From the NCBI GenBank assembly GCA_963717135.1, contig CAVQVN010000009.1:434001-498000 (forward strand): a stretch of 64,000 bases of DNA. Reading direction: 5' to 3'. Numbering within the stretch: position 1 is the first letter of the stretch; the number at the start of each line of letters is the position of its first letter. Below the pieces are notes generated by a model. That model did not search any database. It worked only from the letters and a program-made list of their open reading frames with translations, and had not been told where the DNA came from. Both the position numbers and the translations under genes were made by a program. This DNA is from UBA4744 sp963717135. Its GTDB lineage: Bacteria; Actinomycetota; Acidimicrobiia; Spongiisociales; UBA4744. Positions 1 through 8,727 of the stretch are shown here, piece by piece.

Positions 1-981
1 GCCTTCCGCCGGCATCTCTGGTCGTGGGGGCTGCCGGTGGCGGAGGCCATGGACACTGCCCAGCGCGGCATGGGTCTCGATTGGGCTACTACCCGCGAAC
101 TGATCGTTCGGTCGCTGACCGAGGCACAGTCTGAGGGTGGAGAGATCGCCTGCGGTGCTAACACCGACCAACTTCCCGAGGGTCCCCTGCCGATTGAGAG
201 GATCGTGGACGCCTACCACGAGCAGATCGATCTGATCGAGAGTCACGGAGGACAGCCCGTAGTGATGGCCAGCCGCCACCTCGCCGCGGTGGCGCAGGGT
301 CCCGACGACTACCATCAGGCTTACGCCGAGGTACTCGGCCAAGTGACCGGTAAGGCGATCGTGCACTGGCTGGGAGATATGTTCGATCCCGCCCTGGCCG
401 GGTACTGGGGGTCTCCCAACCTGGACGACGCGGCGGATTCGTTCATCACCGTGATCACGGAGAATGCTCCAAAAATCGATGGCGTCAAGCTCTCCCTGCT
501 CGACATGGGACGCGAGATCGAACTCCGCCGCCGGCTCCCGAGCGGTGTCCGCATGTACACCGGCGACGACTTCGACTATCCCACGACCATCAAGGGCGAC
601 GGCGACCATCACAGTGATGCGTTCCTGGGTGCGTTCGATCTAATCGCTCCGGCCGCATCCGCAGCGATCCAGTCCCTCGACTCCGGCACCGAAGACAAGT
701 TCGACGAGATCCTGGCACCCACCCTCCCCCTCAGCCGCCATGTGTTCTCCCACCCGACCTATTTCTACAAGACCGGAGTCGTCTTCATGGCATACCTGTG
801 CGGCCATCAGGACCACTTCCGCATGGTCAACGGGTTGGAGTCTGCCCGGTCGGTAGTTCACCTCTCCAGACAGTTTGCACTCGCCGACCAGGCCGGGCTT
901 CTCCCGGATCCCGATCTGGCTGCTCATCGCATGGGATTGGTTCTCGAATTGGCCGGGATCTCTCAGAGGACCGGCGGATAG
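1..981 (+). CDS. DUF993 family protein (dihydrodipicolinate synthase-like), 5' partial
   Basis: The frame is open from the first base of the window, so the N-terminus lies outside; 326 residues are visible, ending in TAG. Conserved stretches typical of the DUF993 family can be read: AMDTAQRGMGLDW near the start, HWLGDMFDPALAGYWGS in the middle, YTGDDFDYP, and KTGVVFMAYLCGHQDHFRM near the C-terminus. The family is related to (beta/alpha)8 aldolases of the dihydrodipicolinate synthase type; its reaction is not established. It stands upstream of an oxidoreductase, a dehydrogenase and two aldolases, so a role in breakdown of a sugar or sugar acid is inferred from context. The 213 bases to the next gene could carry a separate promoter. 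Confidence 0.8.
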   Translation, partial: AFRRHLWSWGLPVAEAMDTAQRGMGLDWATTRELIVRSLTEAQSEGGEIACGANTDQLPEGPLPIERIVDAYHEQIDLIESHGGQPVVMASRHLAAVAQGPDDYHQAYAEVLGQVTGKAIVHWLGDMFDPALAGYWGSPNLDDAADSFITVITENAPKIDGVKLSLLDMGREIELRRRLPSGVRMYTGDDFDYPTTIKGDGDHHSDAFLGAFDLIAPAASAAIQSLDSGTEDKFDEILAPTLPLSRHVFSHPTYFYKTGVVFMAYLCGHQDHFRMVNGLESARSVVHLSRQFALADQAGLLPDPDLAAHRMGLVLELAGISQRTGG

Positions 982-1194
982 CGCTCGAACGATCCAGGGT
1001 GATCCGTCCTCGTACCCGGTATCGATAGGCCGTATCGCCCGTTTTGGACCTCGAAAGGTAGAAGGGGCGAAGAAGACTCAACGTCCCATCCGGGCGGCCT
1101 CTTGGTCCTGACGCACCAGCCGTCGACATGCTATACATGGGAAAACGGTTGCCATCGGTCGCAATAGTGCACCGGAGACGTCAGGAGGGCCACA

Positions 1195-2808
1195 TTGGCC
1201 ACAAACCAGGACCGAGCAGACGTACTCATCGTGGGAGCAGGGGCATCGGGGGGGGTCGCAGCGCTCTACCTGGCAGAAGCCGGGCTATCGGTTGTCTGCC
1301 TCGAACAGGGGCAGTGGCACGACCGGGCGGACTTCCGGGGCACCTCCCCCGACTGGGAAATCACCGGCCGCAAACAGTGGTTCCCGAATCCGACGATTCG
1401 CGGTCTCCGCCAAGACTATCCACTCAACGAGGACGAGACCGATATCGCACCACTGATGTTCAACGGAGTGGGTGGGAGCATGATCCTCTACGCCGGCGTG
1501 TGGCCCCGCATGCTCCCTTCGGACTTCAAGGTGAGGACTCTCGACGGCGTGGCCGATGACTGGCCCCTCACCTATGAGGAGCTGCAGCCTTACTACGAAC
1601 GAACCGAAGCGCAGATGGGCGTGTCTTGGCTCGAGGGCGACCCGGCCTATCCACCCGGACCCCCGCCACCACTGCCGCCACTCCCCCTCGGTCGAGGTGC
1701 CATGAAAATCGCCCGGGCCCACGACCGGCTCGGTTGGCACTGGTGGCCGGAACCCAATGCCATCCTCTCCAGGCCTTACCAGGGCCGCAAACCTTGCGTT
1801 CAGTCTGGAACCTGCCAGCAGGGCTGCAACGAGGGTGCCAAGGCAACCACCGATCTGACCCACTGGCCGATGGCCATCGAGCACGGCGCCCGCCTGGTGA
1901 CCGGCGCCCGGGTTCGTCGCATCGTTACCAAGAACGGGCTGGCCACCGGAGCCGAATGGATCGACGATGACGGCAATGAGCACTTCCAGCGCGCCGATGT
2001 CGTAGTCCTCGCCGCCAACTCGATCGGTACGGCCCGCATCCTGTTGAACTCGACATCGCCAGAGTGGCCCGAGGGGCTAGCCAACTCGAGCGGTCTAGTG
2101 GGTCGCCGCCTCATGATGCACCCCTTCGCCTCTGTCACCGGGTTGTTCGACGAGAACCTGGAGAGCTGGCAGGGTCAGTTCGGGTGCAGTATCGAGTCTT
2201 TCGAGTTCTACGAGACCGACGAGTCACGGGGCTTCGTGCGGGGCGCAAAGTGGGGTCTGGCCCCGACCGGTGGTCCGATCAATATGGCCCTCCCGGCGCG
2301 AGCCGGAGAATCCGAATGGGGTCCGGATCATCACCTGTTGTTCCGCGAGCGGTTTGGACATGGTCAGAGTTGGGGGCTTTTCGGCGAAGACCTCCCCAAC
2401 GTGGACAACCGGATCGAAATAGACGATGAGCTGACCGATCCGGTTGGGATCCCGGCCCCCAAGGTCATCTACAAAGTCGGTGAGAACTCCCGCCGATTGC
2501 TGGACTTCCATATCGAGAAGGCAAGTGAATCGATGCTCGAGGCCGGTGCTCACAAGGTGGAGACCGACACTTTGATGAGGTACTCCGGCTGGCATCTGCT
2601 AGGGACAGCTCGCATGGGTGACGATCCCAAAACCTCGGTGGTCGACCGGTGGGGGCGTTTCCACGATGTCGCCAATCTCTACGTAGTCGACGGCAGCGCG
2701 TTCGTCACCTCCAGCGGCACCAATCCCACCAGCACCATCGTCGCTCTCGCGTTGAGAACGGCCGAGCACATGGTCGATGAGCGATTCCGCCAGGAGGTCC
2801 CGTTATGA
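1195..2808 (+). CDS. GMC family oxidoreductase (gluconate 2-dehydrogenase-like large subunit)
   Basis: A 537-residue flavoprotein. The N-terminus has the FAD-binding dinucleotide fold motif VGAGASGG (about residues 14-21). The C-terminus has the GMC signature region with HLLGTARMG and DGSAFVTSSGTNPTSTI, where the conserved His of the GMC active site normally lies. The start is a TTG at 1195 preceded at about 7 bases by TCAGGAGGG, a strong ribosome binding site; no ATG competes. It overlaps the next gene by ATGA, and that gene encodes the matching small subunit. The pair therefore probably oxidises a sugar, polyol or sugar acid and passes electrons to a membrane acceptor. No signal peptide is seen on this subunit; export could depend on the partner. 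The exact substrate cannot be told from the sequence. Confidence 0.87.
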   Translation: MATNQDRADVLIVGAGASGGVAALYLAEAGLSVVCLEQGQWHDRADFRGTSPDWEITGRKQWFPNPTIRGLRQDYPLNEDETDIAPLMFNGVGGSMILYAGVWPRMLPSDFKVRTLDGVADDWPLTYEELQPYYERTEAQMGVSWLEGDPAYPPGPPPPLPPLPLGRGAMKIARAHDRLGWHWWPEPNAILSRPYQGRKPCVQSGTCQQGCNEGAKATTDLTHWPMAIEHGARLVTGARVRRIVTKNGLATGAEWIDDDGNEHFQRADVVVLAANSIGTARILLNSTSPEWPEGLANSSGLVGRRLMMHPFASVTGLFDENLESWQGQFGCSIESFEFYETDESRGFVRGAKWGLAPTGGPINMALPARAGESEWGPDHHLLFRERFGHGQSWGLFGEDLPNVDNRIEIDDELTDPVGIPAPKVIYKVGENSRRLLDFHIEKASESMLEAGAHKVETDTLMRYSGWHLLGTARMGDDPKTSVVDRWGRFHDVANLYVVDGSAFVTSSGTNPTSTIVALALRTAEHMVDERFRQEVPL

Positions 2809-3272
2809 GCGACAACACCTACCCCCGCCCATCCATAGGTGACTCCACTCGTCGAGCCCTGGAGACGATCGGAAGCCATCTGATCCCGGAGGCTCACGGG
2901 ATGCCGGCGGCCGGAACAATCGGAGTAGGAACAACCCAGCTCGATGTCGTGCTCGCTTCCCGGCCCGATCTAGCCCCTCTCCTCGAGCGGGCTCTGGCAG
3001 ATACCGTCGTCGACGACATCGATGAGTTCATGGCGGCACTCGAAGCCGAGGACCCCGAGGCCCATGGGGCGATCACCTTGGCCATCGTCGCCGGGTACTA
3101 CATGCATCCCGAGGTGCATGAGCTCATCGGATACCCGGGGCAGGTCCCCAAGGATTCCCAACGTTTGAGTGAGCGTGAGATCTACCAGGACGGTCTGATG
3201 GATCTGGCCGCCAAGGTGATCGAACGAGGACCGATCTACCGGCCGACGCCGGTCCCCGAAGAGACCGCATGA
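2805..3272 (+). CDS. gluconate 2-dehydrogenase subunit 3 family protein
   Basis: A 155-residue protein resembling the small (gamma) subunit of membrane-bound gluconate/sugar dehydrogenases (gluconate 2-dehydrogenase subunit 3 family). The N-terminal segment with IGSHLIPEAHGMPAAG and the later GYYMHPEVHELIGYPGQ are family-like. Its ATG overlaps the stop of the GMC oxidoreductase (ATGA), so translation is coupled. No Tat or Sec signal is obvious, whereas many members carry a Tat signal that also exports the large subunit; this version may work in the cytoplasm or depend on another route. Fourteen bases separate it from the aldehyde dehydrogenase, so all three are probably one transcript. Confidence 0.8.
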   Translation: MSDNTYPRPSIGDSTRRALETIGSHLIPEAHGMPAAGTIGVGTTQLDVVLASRPDLAPLLERALADTVVDDIDEFMAALEAEDPEAHGAITLAIVAGYYMHPEVHELIGYPGQVPKDSQRLSEREIYQDGLMDLAAKVIERGPIYRPTPVPEETA

Positions 3273-3286
3273 AAAGGCACTGACCA

Positions 3287-4790
3287 ATGCCGGACACCTA
3301 CCTCAATTACATCGACGGCCGCTGGGTACCAGCCTCCACCGGCGAAACGTATCTCAACACGAACCCGGCGCGCCCCGATGAGGTAATCGGTGAGTTCCAG
3401 CGGAGCGGGGCCGAAGACGTCGACGCAGCCGTCAGGGCCGCGGCACGTGCCCAGGAGGAGTGGAGACGCACCCCGGCTCCCCTGCGAGGGGAAATCGTGG
3501 CCCGCGCTACGCGGATGCTGGTGGAACGCAAGCCCGAGCTGGCCGAAGCCATCACCAGGGAGATGGGCAAGGTGCTGGTGGACTCCGGTTACGACGTTCA
3601 GGGGGCCATCACGTCCGGTGAGTACATGGCCGGCGAGGGACGTCGCATGTTCGGCGACACGGTACCGTCGGGTCTCCCGAACCGTCTCGCCATGACGATT
3701 CGTGACCCGGTGGGGGTGGTCGGGATCATCACACCCTGGAACCTGCCGATGCTCATGCCGGCCTGGAAGCTGTTCCCGGCGCTCGTCTGTGGCAACACCG
3801 CCGTCGTCAAACCGGCTGAAGACACTCCGCACGCGGCGGTCCAGCTTTTCGAAATCCTCGAAGCGTCTGGAGTGCCTCCCGGGGTAGCCAACCTGATCAC
3901 CGGCTATGGGCCCGAAGCTGGTCAGCCGCTCGTCAGTCATCCCGACACCGACATGGTGTCGTTCACCGGCTCGCGGTCTGTCGGCAAGCAGATCGCCATT
4001 TCCGCCGGGGGCGAGCTGAAACACGTCTCATTGGAAATGGGTGGCAAGAACGCCCTCGTCGTGCTCGACGATGCCGACCTCGATGAGGCGGTTACGGGAG
4101 CGTTGTGGGGAGGGTTCTCAACGGCCGGGCAGCGCTGCACCGCCAGCAGCAGACTGGTGGTCGACCGTCGAGTTGCAGACGAAGTGGTCGAAGCCCTGGT
4201 GGAGGGTATCGCGCGCATTGGTCGTCGGGGACGGCCTCGACCCAAAGACCGACGTGGGTCCGCTGATCAATGCCAAGCAGCTCGATCGGGTCCACTCCTA
4301 CACGGGGATCGGCATCGATGAAGGAGCCAAGTTGGTCTTAGGCGGCGAGAAGCTGGGAGAGGAGCTCGGCGGCGGCTACTTCTACGCGCCCACGCTGTTC
4401 GACCATGCCGCTCCGGATATGCGAATCGCCCAGGAGGAGATCTTCGGACCCACCATCACCGTCATCCGGGTCGACGGGTTCGACGAGGCTATGGCCGTGG
4501 CCAACGGAACCCGCTACGGACTTTCGGCCGCGATCTACACCCAGGACACCACCCGGGCCTTGCGGGCTGTAGGCGAGCTGCGGGCCGGTCTGGTCTATCT
4601 CAATGCCCCCACAATCGGATCTGAGATCCATCTGCCGTTTGGAGGCGTGAAGGACACCGGCAATGGTCACCGGGAGTCGGGAACGGCGGCCATCGATCAG
4701 TTCACTGAGACCAAGACGGTGTTCCTGGACTTCAGCGGCACCCTTCAGAGAGCCCACATCGACGAACCGACCGGCCAAGATCCGGCCTGA
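3287..4790 (+). pseudogene. aldehyde dehydrogenase, frameshifted by one base near 4217
   Basis: Two overlapping frames together make a complete NAD(P)-dependent aldehyde dehydrogenase. The first frame gives residues 1-310 with ITPWN (Asn152), VKPAEDTPHA (Lys175), SLEMGGKN (Glu250) and GQRCTASS (catalytic Cys284). The second frame continues from LVVGDGLDPKTDVGPL to the family C-terminus LPFGGVKDTGNGHRE. Removing one base, for example A4217 in GCGCGCATTGG, restores a 500-residue enzyme of normal length. This is either a recent natural mutation or a sequencing/assembly error; intact motifs on both sides favour a very recent event or an error. It follows the dehydrogenase subunits by 14 bases and probably oxidises an aldehyde from the same pathway. 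The subfamily resembles semialdehyde dehydrogenases of sugar-acid degradation, but the substrate is uncertain. Confidence 0.85.
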
Positions 4791-4839
4791 GCCCGGCGGA
4801 TCTTGGCTGCCGGCCCGGCGGGGTCTGGCGGATTCGTCG

Positions 4840-5649
4840 TTAGGTCTTGTTTGGCTTGGCGAGGACGGCTGAAGCCCTAAGGGAATGCTCCCGATAGGCA
4901 GCATCGAAGAGCTCGGCGGACCGTTCGGCTCCGACGATCGCCGGACTTGTCAACACCGGTGGCAAAGCACCTCGTTTGGCCAGCCGGGCCGCCGTCTGGA
5001 CCTTGATCTCGTTGGTGATGGCGATATTCGAAATCGTCGAGCCCGGCCCCACTCGGGCTTCGGGGCCGTCGATCTCGATCAGCGAATCACCAGGCGGGAT
5101 ACCGATATCGATCACGATGTCTGCATGGTCAAAGAGCCTGGTTCCGGAAGAGTGCCCGGATTCGATCGCCCGGGAGTTCTCTAGGGAGGTAACCGCGATG
5201 ACCGGAAGGCCCCGGCGCCGGGCCCCGATCGCCATTTCGATGGGCACGGCTGTCGACCCGCCGGAACTGTAGATGAGCATTGCGTCACGTTTGCCGAATT
5301 CGTAGTTGGCGAGGATCTGGTCGGCCAGGCCCTCCACCCGTTCGATAAACATTGCCTGGCGCTGGCCGTTCGGTCCGGTGACCTGGGTGTGAAAGGTCAT
5401 CGAGAGCTCAACTATGGGATTGAAACCCGGATATGAGCCATAGCGGGGGAACATCTCCTCAACCGGAATCCGGGAGTGACCGGTGCCGAAGAGGTGAACG
5501 AGTCCCCCCGACTCGATGGCATCGGCACAGATTTCGGCCGCTGCGGAGATCTGATCGAGCTGAGTCTCGGCGAGGTAGTCGAGGATCCGGGTGGCTTCGG
5601 CAATCCACCGCCCCCGGAAGTTGCCGGCGCTCTGGTCGGTTCCCTGCAT
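4840..5649 (-). CDS. SIS domain sugar isomerase-like protein (UPF0309 type)
   Basis: A 269-residue SIS-domain protein. The phosphosugar-binding loops are visible as HLFGTGHSRIPVEEMF (about residues 50-66) and IYSSGGSTAVPIEMA (about 127-141), followed by PVIAVTSLENSR. Proteins of this type bind or isomerise phosphosugars, or sense them. The ATG start has GAAGGAAAG upstream at a rather long spacing. It is transcribed divergently from the GntR regulator, and the shared intergenic region contains a HutC-type operator, so it is probably a target of that regulator. It converges with the aldehyde dehydrogenase, 49 bases away. The specific sugar phosphate is unknown. Confidence 0.82.
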   Translation of the reverse strand: MQGTDQSAGNFRGRWIAEATRILDYLAETQLDQISAAAEICADAIESGGLVHLFGTGHSRIPVEEMFPRYGSYPGFNPIVELSMTFHTQVTGPNGQRQAMFIERVEGLADQILANYEFGKRDAMLIYSSGGSTAVPIEMAIGARRRGLPVIAVTSLENSRAIESGHSSGTRLFDHADIVIDIGIPPGDSLIEIDGPEARVGPGSTISNIAITNEIKVQTAARLAKRGALPPVLTSPAIVGAERSAELFDAAYREHSLRASAVLAKPNKT

Positions 5650-5681
5650 CTGCGCTTGCTTCTTTCCTTCGGATGCGTAAA

Positions 5682-5691
5682 TGTATAGACA
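5682..5691. promoter_or_regulatory. putative GntR/HutC-type operator between SIS gene and regulator gene
   Basis: TGTATAGACA fits the HutC-subfamily consensus GT-M-TA-K-AC and matches the perfect palindrome at 8094-8105 at 9 of 10 core positions; the match extends to GACAGCT versus GACAACT. It lies in the divergent region between the SIS gene (start 5649) and the GntR-type gene (start 5740). Occupancy could control both promoters and allow autoregulation. Confidence 0.55.
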
Positions 5692-5739
5692 GCTTAGGAA
5701 TTGAGCGTTTTAGGCGTCAAGGAGAGGGAGCTTTGTCAC

Positions 5740-6462
5740 ATGGCCTCAGCCCCGCGATATGTTGAGATTGCCGATTACCTAAGGGAACTGATCGCCCAGG
5801 GCGGCCCCGGTGATCGGCTTCCCTCGGATGCCGATCTCTGTGAGCTTTTCGGCGTCAGTCGCATGACCGCCCGACAGGCCGTGACGATTCTCGTCAACGA
5901 ACACCTCCTGGAACGGAAACCGGGGTCGGGCACCTATGTGAGCGCCTCTCGAGTGCCTCGGGCTTTGGGCTCCCCTCTCTCGTTCTCGGAGGGAACCCGT
6001 CGGCGCGGGCTGGTGCCATCATCAAGAGTGCTTAGAGCCGGACCGGCAAAACTAACCGCGGCGGACGCAACTGCCCTCGGCATCGACATCGAAGCGCCGG
6101 CGATCGTGCTCGAACGCCTCCGACTAGCCGATCAAGTCCCGATGGCCGTCGAACACGCAGTAATCCCCACCAATGACTCCAGCCTTCTCGACGAGGATCT
6201 AACATCGGGGTCACTTCACGCGGCCTTCGAACGAGCCGGCCGGATCCCGACCAGAGCTCTCGCCGAGGTGGGCGCCCGGATGGCAACCAAGCGCGAGCAA
6301 GAGCTCCTCAACCTTCCAACGCAGGGGATCGTCTTGACGGAAATCCGCACGATCTTCGATCAAAACGAGGCACCCCTCGAGCGCACCTCGACGACTTATG
6401 CGGCCGAGCGGTACACCTTCACGGCAGTGCTGTATCGAGACGAGGAGGCCAGCGCCCGGTGA
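5740..6462 (+). CDS. GntR family transcriptional regulator, HutC subfamily (UTRA effector domain)
   Basis: The N-terminal winged helix-turn-helix is typical of GntR: YLRELIAQGGPGDRLPSD, then LFGVSRMTARQAV and the wing GSGTYV. From about residue 80 a UTRA ligand-binding domain follows, with VLERLRLADQVPMAVEH and a C-terminal ERYTF. UTRA domains bind small molecules such as sugar phosphates, which releases DNA. The ATG at 5740 is chosen because AAGGAGAGGGAG lies just upstream; an in-frame TTG at 5701 has no such site. The stop overlaps the GTG of the ROK kinase gene. The regulator probably controls the whole catabolic locus through sites at 5682 and 8094; the inducer is likely a pathway intermediate. 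Confidence 0.88.
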   Translation: MASAPRYVEIADYLRELIAQGGPGDRLPSDADLCELFGVSRMTARQAVTILVNEHLLERKPGSGTYVSASRVPRALGSPLSFSEGTRRRGLVPSSRVLRAGPAKLTAADATALGIDIEAPAIVLERLRLADQVPMAVEHAVIPTNDSSLLDEDLTSGSLHAAFERAGRIPTRALAEVGARMATKREQELLNLPTQGIVLTEIRTIFDQNEAPLERTSTTYAAERYTFTAVLYRDEEASAR

Positions 6463-7385
6463 CCGCGCGACGCTACCTCGGACTCGATTTGGGTGGAACG
6501 AACATCAAGACCGCAGTCATCGAAGAAGCTCCTGAGGCGCCGACGCCTCGAGTGATTTCAACCGCCTCCTACCCCACGCTCGCCGACCGGGGACCCCGGG
6601 GCGTAACCGACAGGTTGGTTGAAGCCGGGCGGGCCACGATCGAGGAGTATGGGCCGGTGGGCGGCGTAGGCCTCGGCGTCCCCGGTCTCTTCGAAGCCGA
6701 CACAGGCCGAATCGTGCTGTTTCCGAATCTTCCCGGGCCGTGGCCCGGCCATTCGTTGCGCGATCCGGTGGGCGAGGCGCTCGGTGTGCCGACCACCCTC
6801 ATCAACGATGCCCGGGCTTTCGTTCTCGCGGAAGGGACGATCGGAGCCGGACGTGGCCATCGGACACTGGTCGGCATTACGCTCGGAACCGGAATCGGGG
6901 GCGGCATCATGATCAACGGGCAGATCCACCTGGGAGCTTTTGGAACGGGAGGAGAAATCGCTCACCAGATCATCATGCCCGACGGGCCGACCTGTGGCTG
7001 TGGGAATCGGGGCTGCGTCGAAGCCCTTGCGAAAGCCGAAGCCCTGGCCAGTCTGGCCGGATTGCCCGAGGCCGCCGACGTTTATGAGCGGGCCGCCGAC
7101 GGCGACGAAGTTTGCCTGGCCGCCATCGACACCGTGGCCGGCTACATCGGCATCGGCCTCGCCAATGTGGTCACGGTTCTTGGGCCCTCATGCATCGTGA
7201 TCGGAGGCGGAATCATCGCGGCGGGGGATCTCGTGTTGGATCCGATCCGCATCGCGATGGCAGCCCATGTCCGGCTGGCGCCCGGTGACCGAGTTGAGGT
7301 CGTTCCGGCCGAATTGGGCAACTGGGCGGGCGCCATCGGAGCCGCGCTCGCCGGGCGGGCTCAGTTCGGGGTCCGGGCCCGGTAG
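6459..7385 (+). CDS. ROK family sugar kinase
   Basis: A 308-residue ROK-family protein without an N-terminal HTH, so an enzyme rather than a repressor. It has the phosphate-binding motif LGLDLGGTNIK at the N-terminus, LGTGIGGGIMINGQ in the middle, and the zinc-binding motif CGCGNRGCVEA (CxCGxxGCxE). These fit glucokinase, fructokinase or N-acetylmannosamine kinase activities. GTG start at 6459 overlaps the stop of the regulator gene (GTGA), so the two are co-expressed. The 3' end overlaps the convergent deoC-like gene by 25 bases. It probably phosphorylates the sugar that enters this pathway; specificity cannot be assigned. Confidence 0.88.
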   Translation: MTARRYLGLDLGGTNIKTAVIEEAPEAPTPRVISTASYPTLADRGPRGVTDRLVEAGRATIEEYGPVGGVGLGVPGLFEADTGRIVLFPNLPGPWPGHSLRDPVGEALGVPTTLINDARAFVLAEGTIGAGRGHRTLVGITLGTGIGGGIMINGQIHLGAFGTGGEIAHQIIMPDGPTCGCGNRGCVEALAKAEALASLAGLPEAADVYERAADGDEVCLAAIDTVAGYIGIGLANVVTVLGPSCIVIGGGIIAAGDLVLDPIRIAMAAHVRLAPGDRVEVVPAELGNWAGAIGAALAGRAQFGVRAR

Positions 7386-8065
7386 TCGTCGAGCATGGCA
7401 GCAGTCTGGGTTGCTCCGATGCGCTCGGCGCCCACTTCTCGTACCGCCAGAAGATCATCAAGAGTGCGGACCCCGTGGGCAGCTTTGACCTTCACGGCCG
7501 GGGAAACCGAAGCTCTCATGAGCTTCAGGTCTTCAAGGGTGGCGCCGGTTGCGGCGTAGCCGGTCGAAGTCTTCACGTAGTCGGCCCCGGCGGCCTCCGA
7601 CAACTGGCAAGCAGCGATCTTCTGGCCTTGGTCGAGATAGTGGTTTTCGAAGATCACCTTGACCAGCGCTTGTCCACCGGCAGCGTCGACCACGGCCCGA
7701 ATGTCCGCTTCCACACGGGCATGTTCTCCCGACCTGAGCCAGCCGATGTTGAGCACCATGTCCAGTTCGACGGCACCATCGGTCATCGCCCGGTTGGCTT
7801 CGAACACCTTCGTGGCGGTGGTGTTGACGCCATGAGGGAACCCGACGACGGTGCCGACCGCGACAGCCGAGCCTGCCAGCCGCTCCGCGCAAAGCGTGAC
7901 ATCGGCGGGTCGCACGCACACAGACACGACGCCATACCGGTCGGCCAGATCGCAACCGGCGATGACCTCGTCGAGCGTTAGCTCCGGCTTGAGGAGCGAA
8001 TGGTCGATCATGGCGGCCAGCTGTTCGTAGGTGACGTCTGCGACAGTGAGTGTTGTGGGTTTCAT
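7361..8065 (-). CDS. deoC: deoxyribose-phosphate aldolase-like (DeoC/DERA family)
   Basis: A 234-residue class I aldolase of the DeoC family. The N-terminal IDHSLLKPELT, the Schiff-base region DYVKTSTGYAATGAT (catalytic Lys) and the second lysine in VKVKAAHGVRT are all present. DERA cleaves 2-deoxyribose 5-phosphate to glyceraldehyde 3-phosphate and acetaldehyde; members in sugar-acid operons may act on related substrates. The ATG at 8065 lies 29 bases downstream of the palindromic operator at 8094-8105. It follows the KDPG-aldolase gene by about 50 bases, so it may be read from the SDR-eda transcript, from its own regulated promoter, or both. The 3' end overlaps the ROK kinase gene on the other strand. 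Confidence 0.85.
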   Translation of the reverse strand: MKPTTLTVADVTYEQLAAMIDHSLLKPELTLDEVIAGCDLADRYGVVSVCVRPADVTLCAERLAGSAVAVGTVVGFPHGVNTTATKVFEANRAMTDGAVELDMVLNIGWLRSGEHARVEADIRAVVDAAGGQALVKVIFENHYLDQGQKIAACQLSEAAGADYVKTSTGYAATGATLEDLKLMRASVSPAVKVKAAHGVRTLDDLLAVREVGAERIGATQTAAMLDDYRARTPN

Positions 8066-8093
8066 CGGTCGATCTTCCCATGCGCCGGCTCAA

Positions 8094-8105
8094 TTGTCTA
8101 GACAA
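8094..8105. promoter_or_regulatory. perfect palindrome TTGTCTAGACAA, putative HutC-type operator
   Basis: TTGTCTAGACAA is a perfect 12-base palindrome with the GTCTAGAC core, which fits the HutC-subfamily GntR consensus (GT-M-TA-K-AC) and resembles the core of DasR sites. It lies between the eda-like gene and the deoC-like gene, upstream of the latter. With the related site at 5682 it links the two operons to the GntR regulator encoded at 5740. Confidence 0.65.
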
Positions 8106-8115
8106 CTCGACGTGC

Positions 8116-8727
8116 TCAGCGTTGGCAGGCGTGGACGGTCAGCGCCGCTCGTTCGGCGATGACCTCGAGGTCGGGGTGACCGGTGAGCCAGCCGCCCAAT
8201 CCGACTGCCACGGCCCCGGCGGTGAGAAACTCCGCCGCGTTCTCAGCGGTGATGCCGCCGGTGGGGATAAGGGGGAGTCCTCCGAGCGGACCCCGCAAGG
8301 CCTTCAACAACTCAGGCCCGCCGACCGTAGCCGGGAACATCTTGACCGCGGCAACACCGAGGTTCCAGGCGGCCATCACCTCGGTGGGCGTGAACGCCCC
8401 AGGAATCATCGGGATATCACGCTCGATGACCCACCGGGCTACGGTCTGGTCGGTATGAGGAGCGACCAGGAAGGTGGCTCCGGCGGCTAGCGCCACCTCA
8501 GCGTCGGCAATCGACATGACGGTGCCGGCGCCGACGCGGACGTCGGAACGCGCCAGTCGCTCGATCGACTTCGCGGCCTCGGGGCTGTCCATAGTGACTT
8601 CGATGGCGCCGATACCCGCCCCCCGCAGAACCTCGACCACGGTTTCGACCCGATCGGGTTTCAGGCCACGAAGCACCGCGATCACCCGGGTCTCGACGAC
8701 GACCTCGGGCAGCGGGGCACGAATCAT
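8116..8727 (-). CDS. eda: KDPG/KHG aldolase (2-dehydro-3-deoxy-phosphogluconate aldolase family)
   Basis: A 203-residue class I aldolase of the Eda family. Visible motifs are VIAVLRG at the N-terminus, IEVTMDSPEA with the conserved acid, VGAGTVMS, the Schiff-base lysine in VKMFPATVGG, and the phosphate-binding LIPTGGI and AVGLGGWL. It cleaves 2-keto-3-deoxy-6-phosphogluconate, or a related 2-keto-3-deoxy acid phosphate, to pyruvate and an aldehyde. The ATG at 8727 is chosen because it overlaps the SDR stop codon (ATGA); an in-frame TTG at 8751 is less likely. Together with the oxidoreductases and kinase it points to an Entner-Doudoroff-like route for an oxidised sugar. Confidence 0.87.
   Translation of the reverse strand: MIRAPLPEVVVETRVIAVLRGLKPDRVETVVEVLRGAGIGAIEVTMDSPEAAKSIERLARSDVRVGAGTVMSIADAEVALAAGATFLVAPHTDQTVARWVIERDIPMIPGAFTPTEVMAAWNLGVAAVKMFPATVGGPELLKALRGPLGGLPLIPTGGITAENAAEFLTAGAVAVGLGGWLTGHPDLEVIAERAALTVHACQR

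Noticed and set aside
1038..1047. CCCGTTTTGG, resembling the left arm of the inverted-repeat element
   Set aside because: The match stops after ten bases and there is no partner arm or loop, so it is probably chance.
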